This document shows, one piece after another, positions 36,863-41,526 of a stretch of DNA of 41,526 nucleotides (position 1 is the stretch's first letter; every line of letters begins with the position of its first letter). Under the pieces are notes generated by a model, which worked only from the letters and a program-made list of their open reading frames with translations, had not been told where the DNA came from and did not search any database. Both the position numbers and the translations under genes were made by a program. Origin of the DNA: Cyanobacteria bacterium MH1_Bin12 (lineage in GTDB: Bacteria; Cyanobacteriota; Cyanobacteriia; Cyanobacteriales; Cyanobacteriaceae); contig JAALKG010000007.1 in the NCBI GenBank assembly GCA_011088145.1, positions 1 through 41,526 on the forward strand. Direction: 5' to 3'.

Positions 36863-37636
36863 ATGGCAATTAAAACCTCTCTTGAATATAAAGTCGCAAA
36901 CCGAGAATTGTTTACTGATTATAAAGAATCTCAAAACTTAAAAATTAGAAATGAAATTTTGCAGTTGAATATAGGATTGGTCAGAAAAGAAGTTTCTAGT
37001 TGGATGAATCGTTGTCAGGAAAATTATGATGATTTATTGCAAGTTGGGGTTTTGGGTTTAATTCGTTCTATAGAAAGATTTGATGATGAAAAAGGTTATG
37101 CTTTTAGTTCTTATGCAATGCCTTACATTAGAGGTGAAATTCAACATTATTTAAGAGATAAAGGTTATTGTGTACGTATTCCTCGTCGTTGTTTGGAATT
37201 AAAAAACCAGTCTAACCGTATAACCAGAAAATTAAGAAATGAATTGAATCGTCAACCAACCGATAGAGAAATAGCTAGGGAATTGGGTGTTTCCTTAGAA
37301 GAATGGCAAGACGTTAAATTAGCTAATAGAAATAGAGAACCCATCAGCCTTGATATTAGTACAAACGATCAAGATAATAAAACTAATCTAGTCAATTTTT
37401 TACCAGATCATAAGTATCGTAGTTTTCAATTGGTACAAGAAGATCAAATAAGATTACAAAATGCGTTAGCAGAACTAGAAGACGGGACTCGTAAAGTGTT
37501 AGAGTTTGTGTTCTTACAAGATTTGACTCAAAAAGAAACAGCAGAAGTTCTCGGTATTAGCGTTATCACTGTTTCTCGCAGAATTAAAAAAGGTATTGCC
37601 AAAATGAGAAATTTAATTGAACCAGGAGAATTTTAA
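36863..37636 (+). CDS. sigF: Group 3 RNA polymerase sigma factor SigF
   Basis: An alternative sigma factor; in cyanobacteria SigF is linked to type IV pili, motility and cell-surface or export functions. The 257-residue protein has region 2 (DDLLQVGVLGLIRSIERFD...FSSYAMPYIRGEIQHYLRDKG), region 3 (RQPTDREIARELGVSLEEW) and region 4 (LEFVFLQDLTQKETAEVLGISVITVSRRIKKGIAKMRNL) with the HTH. No region 1.1, as expected for group 3. The size and the YCVRIPRRCLEL segment fit cyanobacterial SigF best; assignment versus other group 3 factors is probable but not certain. Downstream lies a lipoprotein gene at 77 nt. Confidence 0.85.
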   Translation: MAIKTSLEYKVANRELFTDYKESQNLKIRNEILQLNIGLVRKEVSSWMNRCQENYDDLLQVGVLGLIRSIERFDDEKGYAFSSYAMPYIRGEIQHYLRDKGYCVRIPRRCLELKNQSNRITRKLRNELNRQPTDREIARELGVSLEEWQDVKLANRNREPISLDISTNDQDNKTNLVNFLPDHKYRSFQLVQEDQIRLQNALAELEDGTRKVLEFVFLQDLTQKETAEVLGISVITVSRRIKKGIAKMRNLIEPGEF

Positions 37637-37712
37637 TATATAGTAAAGCTAGTTCACATGAAAATTATTATAATTGGAATAACAATTTAAGCTGTCAAAC
37701 AGTTCTTAGATC

Positions 37713-38546
37713 ATGAACAAACTTTCTATTTTATTAATCTCAAGTCTCTTATTTTTACCTGCTTGTGGTGGTGAATCGCAAGTAAACAATACTGATCCTA
37801 CTCCTGTTCCACAACCTGAGTTTACTGATGGTGGGGCTGAAGATCCAAGTCAAATTAATCCTCCTTCTACTTCCACAATCAGTGGTTTAATCCCTTCTAC
37901 CAAGTCTCAAGAGAGATTAAAAGCAGTTAATCAAGGAAAAAGTAATCCTTTCAGCAGTATGCGACCTCCTTCGGTTGTGAAAGTTACATCTCCCGATATA
38001 AAATTACCTGCTAATATTAAAGCTTTTAGGCAAAAAGCGATCGTCAAACCGAATTTTAATAGTGGTTCGTCTGCTAATGCTAGTAGGCCTGGCACATCTA
38101 AAAATGGCAATCAGGTTGCAATTCTTAAAACACCTCAAACTGGTGAAAATATTGATGCTATCAATATGGATAATCAATTAAAATCAGCACCAGAAATTAA
38201 AATACCAGAGATTAAAGTTCCTACCGATGCACAAAATATGCTGGTTTCTGGAGTTTTAGATTTACAAGGACAAAGTGTTGCCTTGATAAAAACTCCTTGG
38301 GATGCAACAAGCCGTTCTGTCCGAGTTGGAGATGTTCTGTCTGATCCTACTGGTGAAATTAATGTAAGAGTCGAACAAATTTCTTTCAGAGAATCCAATG
38401 GTATTGCTTTAATAACTGATGATGGGACTTTCACCAGTAATCTTGGTGCGCCTAGTGGAGTTGTTGTTTTAGAACAATATGGACAGTCAGTAACAAAAGA
38501 AGTTTCTCAAGAAGCTAATAGTGAAAGTCCAGTAGAACAATTATAA
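37713..38546 (+). CDS. Proline-rich lipoprotein, unknown
   Basis: A 277-residue lipoprotein: signal ILLISSLLFLPAC-GGESQ contains a lipobox (LPAC), so the mature chain starts with a lipidated Cys. A low-complexity Pro/Ser/Asn-rich middle (about 25-160) leads to a folded C-terminal domain. That domain reads MLVSGVLDLQGQSVALIKTPWDATSRSVRVGDVL...VRVEQISFRESNGIALITDDG, a beta pattern reminiscent of pilus-assembly PilP-like or small secretion-periplasmic domains. Its place after sigF, whose known regulon includes pili, makes a surface-assembly role conceivable, but that is inference only. Confidence 0.65.
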   Translation: MNKLSILLISSLLFLPACGGESQVNNTDPTPVPQPEFTDGGAEDPSQINPPSTSTISGLIPSTKSQERLKAVNQGKSNPFSSMRPPSVVKVTSPDIKLPANIKAFRQKAIVKPNFNSGSSANASRPGTSKNGNQVAILKTPQTGENIDAINMDNQLKSAPEIKIPEIKVPTDAQNMLVSGVLDLQGQSVALIKTPWDATSRSVRVGDVLSDPTGEINVRVEQISFRESNGIALITDDGTFTSNLGAPSGVVVLEQYGQSVTKEVSQEANSESPVEQL

Positions 38547-38603
38547 AAGCTATAATTATTCAAAAGTCTTTATATGATTAATTTTCAGTGAGGTTGATTT
38601 GTT

Positions 38604-38879
38604 TTGTCTCAAAGTGTAATTCAGGCTAAAAGAAAAAAACTCACTTGTGTACGTTTGTCTTTGGCTGTTTATCGTGAAATTGTGGCTCATTTAAGACAAA
38701 TAAATGGTGTCCAAGCAGGATTGCTCGAACAAACGGCTGAAGAGTTTGATTATTTACAGAGTCAAGTGGGTGGTTTATGGTTAGAATATCTTCCTGACCA
38801 AGATCGAGAACAACATATAGAGTCAATTTTGACTCACTATGAACACAAGTATGGTTCATGGGAATCTATCATTGAATAA
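38604..38879 (+). CDS. Conserved cyanobacterial protein, unknown (91 aa)
   Basis: Starts at a TTG (38604); an in-frame TGA at 38595 leaves no other start upstream. The 91-residue sequence KLTCVRLSLAVYREIVAHLRQINGVQAGLL...FDYLQSQVGGLWLEYL...ILTHYEHKYGSWE is one I recognise as a small uncharacterised protein of cyanobacteria. It is soluble, with a helix-strand mix. It sits 57 nt after the lipoprotein gene and 30 nt before the ABC ATPase gene on the same strand, which suggests one transcript. Confidence 0.75.
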   Translation: MSQSVIQAKRKKLTCVRLSLAVYREIVAHLRQINGVQAGLLEQTAEEFDYLQSQVGGLWLEYLPDQDREQHIESILTHYEHKYGSWESIIE

Positions 38880-38909
38880 TCAGATTTAATTTTTGTTGTT
38901 TTTGTTTTT

Positions 38910-39608
38910 ATGAGTGTTTTGTCCTCACCTGTCTGTCAACCTTTAATTAAACTAGATAATATTTATAAAACTTACGGCACTGGAAACACTCAGGTTAACG
39001 CTCTTTCTGGTGTCAATTTGGCGATCGAATCTGGAGAATATTGTGCCATTATGGGTTCTTCTGGTTCGGGAAAATCCACGGTGATGAATATCCTTGGTTG
39101 TCTTGATAGACCTACTATTGGTAATTATTATCTTCAGGGAGAAAATGTGGCTTCTTTCTCTACAAAAAAGTTAGCTTCAATTCGTAATCAACAAATAGGT
39201 TTTGTTTTTCAGCAGTTTCATCTTTTACCTCAATTAACAGCCTTAGAAAATACGATGTTACCGATGATTTATGCTGGAGTGCCTTATGGGGAAAGAAAAA
39301 AAAGAGCTACGGAAGCTTTAATTAAAGTAGGTTTGGGAAATCGTCTTGAAAATAAACCCAATCAATTATCTGGTGGACAACAGCAAAGAGTTGCGATCGC
39401 TCGTGCTATAGTCAATAAACCATTAATTTTATTAGCAGATGAACCAACAGGAGCGTTAGATACCCAAACAACAAAGGAAGTCATGAAGATATTTAAGCAA
39501 CTAAATGAGGAAAAAATAACGATTATCTTAGTTACCCACGAACTAGAATTAGGTGAACAAAGCGATCGTATAATTTATTTTTCTGATGGCAAAATAACTG
39601 CTGATTAA
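38910..39608 (+). CDS. ABC transporter ATPase, MacB/LolD type
   Basis: A 232-residue nucleotide-binding subunit. Walker A is GSSGSGKST, the Q-loop region FVFQQFHLLPQLTALEN, the signature LSGGQQQRVAIARA, Walker B LILLADEPTGALD and the H-loop VTHE. QVNALSGVNLAIESGEYCAIMG and the position of FHLLPQLTALEN are typical of the MacB/LolD/FtsE-like subfamily, whose partners export peptides, lipids or lipoproteins. No permease follows; the next 320 nt are decayed sequence, so the partner is either lost or elsewhere. Confidence 0.9.
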   Translation: MSVLSSPVCQPLIKLDNIYKTYGTGNTQVNALSGVNLAIESGEYCAIMGSSGSGKSTVMNILGCLDRPTIGNYYLQGENVASFSTKKLASIRNQQIGFVFQQFHLLPQLTALENTMLPMIYAGVPYGERKKRATEALIKVGLGNRLENKPNQLSGGQQQRVAIARAIVNKPLILLADEPTGALDTQTTKEVMKIFKQLNEEKITIILVTHELELGEQSDRIIYFSDGKITAD

Positions 39609-39611
39609 CGA

Positions 39612-39782
39612 TTAGATTAGTAAATTTTCAGGATAGATTTGCTCACTTTCGTCCATATACAGAACAATACGTTCAGCTCCTAGCCAATCTAATTGTAAAA
39701 ATTGAATCTGGCATATTTTGACAAATAGAATAAGCAAAATTATATCGTGTTTGATAATAAAACCCACTTTCCGCACTTCTTA
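39612..39782 (-). pseudogene. Decayed coding remnant of unknown family
   Basis: On the minus strand one frame reads CQIQFLQLDWLGAERIVLYM then DESEQIYPENLLI and stops at 39612-39614. Upstream, in a second frame, VLRSAESGFYYQTRYNFAYSICQ runs straight towards it. Together they look like the C-terminal end of a protein split by a frameshift near 39710. I cannot name a family. The short length keeps confidence low. Confidence 0.35.
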
Positions 39783-39931
39783 ACACTTAATAAATAACTT
39801 TAAATTATATATCCTCCATAATCCTTTTCTCATAAGTATTTTACTGATTTCTTTGACGATCGAGTGAAGCATGGCACTGCGTGATTGTATCGTATTTGTG
39901 GATTGTTCAGAATATAATTCTAGGCTACTTG

Positions 39932-40147
39932 TCATTCATTAGTTAAATTACGGGGTTGAGGAAGAACTTTTCCTTTTTCTTGATACCATTCAATTAAACT
40001 TTCAATAACTTCTTGTCCGTGTTTTGCTATCTTTTCATAAGTATCACCATGAGTATGAAATTCTTGCCAAGGAAAATCAGAGAAGTGGACTAAATAACAA
40101 TTATCTTCTTCACTCCATTGAATGACCATGCTGTAATGATTATTCAT
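39932..40147 (-). CDS. HicB-like antitoxin, no HicA partner seen
   Basis: The track start at 40174 has no RBS. The ATG at 40147 gives the usual HicB opening YSMVIQWSEEDNCYLVHFSDFPW and is preferred (71 residues). FHTHGDTYEKIAKHGQEVIESLIEWYQEKGKVLPQP completes the partly RNase H-like HicB fold. HicB normally neutralises the HicA mRNA-cleaving toxin, but no HicA (short, with the G-S-H active-site pattern) is next to it. It is therefore a solitary antitoxin or a broken pair. It lacks a clear C-terminal DNA-binding domain. Confidence 0.75.
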   Translation of the reverse strand: MNNHYSMVIQWSEEDNCYLVHFSDFPWQEFHTHGDTYEKIAKHGQEVIESLIEWYQEKGKVLPQPRNLTNE

Positions 40148-40221
40148 TGTAATTTCTCTAACTTTTTTTGGCATTGGTTGAAAATAGAGTGTGGTTAAAA
40201 GTTACCACACTACTTTAATAT

Positions 40222-41462
40222 TTATGACCAACCTAATTGATCTAAGGCTTTTATGAATGCTTCTTTAACGTAGGCTTTACCTGCACTAATTTTATTCCCA
40301 TTAACCACATTACCTGACCAAATTGGTGCTTTACGTTTCCAATCAATTTCAGTCGCTATTTGTGTTACTTTATCTAAGTTGAAAGTATCATCTTCGTTTA
40401 GCGTTTTATTAATTAACAATCCTAAAATTTCTAATCCTACACTTACTCCTAATAAATAGCTATCTTTAAATTTAGATGCTTGTTGAGTGCTTAATTCTTT
40501 TCCCTCTAAAAATTTCATTGTATCCTCATTGGTTAAAAAGAAATAATTTAAGCAATCAGCTAAATTTTGTACAGCATTGTCCACTTTTTCATCGTTCGTA
40601 TAATCATCTAACTTAGCGCCAGAATTACCTTTAAATGCGGCACTAGTTAGTTTAGAAATATAGTTAGCAGTTAGCAGAGTAAATATATTTGGACTTTGAA
40701 CCAGGTGTTTTTTGTATCAGATTGGTTTTGTTTTGAAACATATTTACATTGTCAATTAATTTTTTTGCAATTAGATCACGTCCTTTTCCAGAATATGCAA
40801 CTAAAAGTGTTTGAGGTATTTGTAAGGTTTGTGCCATATCATGGAAGTCAATCTGACATTGTTCTAAATTTCCTTCCAAAATAAGATTAATAGGAAAAGT
40901 TTGAGTGGCAACGATATCTCGATCAGAACCATCATTTTCAATCATTTCCAAAATAGCTTTTCTGCGATGTTGACCATCTGTAATATCTAGGGATACTTGA
41001 TTGGGAATAATCAAAATGTATAAGTCTCCCCATAAAAGTTGAGATTCTATCTTGTTGGGATCAATATTGGCTGTTAATGCTCCTAAAACCCACGGACGAT
41101 TGGTTTTTGCTCTCTTTCTAATGTATTCTTTAATTTCTTCAACATGCTTTTTGTCTATCGGTCGATTTTTATGACGAAGAGGATCGTTACTATTTTCAGG
41201 AGTGCTACGACTTCTGAGCAACGTTGGTAATTCTGAAGCATGAGGCATTAATTGTAAAAATTTGTCGCTTTCCATGTGTAGAACCTACAGCAAGAAAGAC
41301 TTGTCCTTTTCTATACTGTTTGACCATTATTGGTTCAATCGCCTTCTCGATAGATCGAATTAATTCTTGCTGTATTAAATTACTATCATGTACTAACTGT
41401 ATATTTTCTTGGCTACTATCTTTTAAAGAAGTAGCAACACCTTCAACATGTAATTGTTCCAT
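40222..41462 (-). pseudogene. DndB/DGQHR-type gene broken by two small insertions
   Basis: Three track ORFs (41462-41205, 41275-40664 and 40584-40222) are pieces of one gene of about 410 codons. The middle has the diagnostic ITDGQHRRKAILEMI of the DGQHR/DndB family, preceded by IDKKHVEEIKEYI and WVLGALTANID; the end reads WKRKAPIWSGNVV. Lesion 1: near 41245 one extra base (GG on the plus strand) must go to join QIFTINA to HASELPTLL. Lesion 2: an exact 7-nt duplication (GTTAGCA GTTAGCA, 40663-40676). Removing one copy turns SKYIYSANC-stop into SKYIYSANYISKLTSAAFKG, in frame with the last piece. DndB controls DNA phosphorothioation genes; no dndCDE is in the window. Confidence 0.8.
40663..40676 (-). 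repeat. Heptamer duplication inside the dndB-like gene
   Basis: GTTAGCA occurs twice in direct tandem. The unit length equals that of the STRR heptamers in gaps elsewhere in the window, and the extra unit shifts the frame. Confidence 0.85.
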
Positions 41463-41494
41463 TTTATTTATTTTGTAACTACCGAGGTCTAAGT

Positions 41495-41526
41495 TTCTAA
41501 GAAAAAACGATCGTTTTTTCTTAGAA
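41495..41526. other. 32-nt perfect palindrome at the window end
   Basis: TTCTAAGAAAAAACGATCGT continuing TTTTTCTTAGAA equals its own reverse complement over 32 nt, with a CGATCG core (HIP1-type centre). It lies 33 nt upstream of the dndB-like start. It could be an operator, a bidirectional terminator, or simply a hairpin at which the available sequence ends. Confidence 0.75.

Noticed and set aside
41224-41478. 84-aa plus-strand ORF at the window end
   Set aside because: Antisense to the N-terminal part of the dndB-like gene.

Overview
The window is chromosomal DNA from a low-GC cyanobacterium. The evidence is the gene content: the divinyl (proto)chlorophyllide reductase BciB, biliverdin reductase BvdR, an SLH-domain iron-uptake-type porin, group 3 sigma factor SigF, a DUF4336 protein, a probable NdhP peptide and a PirA-like peptide. 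HIP1-type GCGATCGC octamers are common, and short tandem heptamer repeats (STRR) sit between genes. Codon use and repeats look like Geminocystis/Cyanobacterium-type unicellular cyanobacteria; that placement is an inference. Most of the window is ordinary housekeeping sequence with small genome-decay islands at both ends and in several intergenic gaps.

Layout. 1-740: two abutting transposase remnants, an IS1634-like C-terminus on the minus strand and an IS630-like C-terminal half on the plus strand. 863-2937: rbgA/ylqF, nadD and a broken nrtR that has lost its DNA-binding domain, followed by a convergent PirA-like small gene. 3568-6530: pyrG and a DUF4336 gene. 6696-7175: a secreted curlin-like repeat protein. 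7221-9770: a methyltransferase, a small secreted protein, tRNA-Thr(UGU) and a cupin. 9771-10718: a long gap with decayed coding-like sequence. 10719-16082: an SLC13 permease with RCK_C domains, a DEP protein and a group of small membrane, SHOCT-like and HhH proteins. 16195-19379 (minus): bciB, a beta-CASP-type metallo-hydrolase and a 40-residue NdhP-like peptide. 19689-22589: porin and bvdR. 23122-24823: a 4-TM protein, a small secreted protein and a second curlin-like paralogue whose promoter/leader is nearly the same as that of the first. 25053-28832: ABC-2 permease, B12-binding radical SAM protein, small secreted protein and a one-cysteine PrxQ. 28898-36246: unknown gene, hrcA, sensor kinase, murA, ruvX and pgm. 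36863-39608: sigF, a lipoprotein, a conserved 91-residue protein and an ABC ATPase. 39609-41526: a decaying tail with an orphan HicB-like antitoxin, a DndB/DGQHR-type gene broken by two small insertions (one an exact 7-nt tandem duplication), and a 32-nt perfect palindrome at the very end.

The most interesting items are the paired curlin-like secreted repeat proteins with a shared leader and a neighbouring secreted protein, the NrtR remnant with its DNA-binding domain deleted, the DndB-like gene whose frame is restored by removing one heptamer, and the dispersed intergenic repeat families, including a ~160-180-nt composite element in two inverted copies. I see no CRISPR array, no rRNA and no complete mobile element. 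All homology calls come from recognising sequence patterns; no database was searched.
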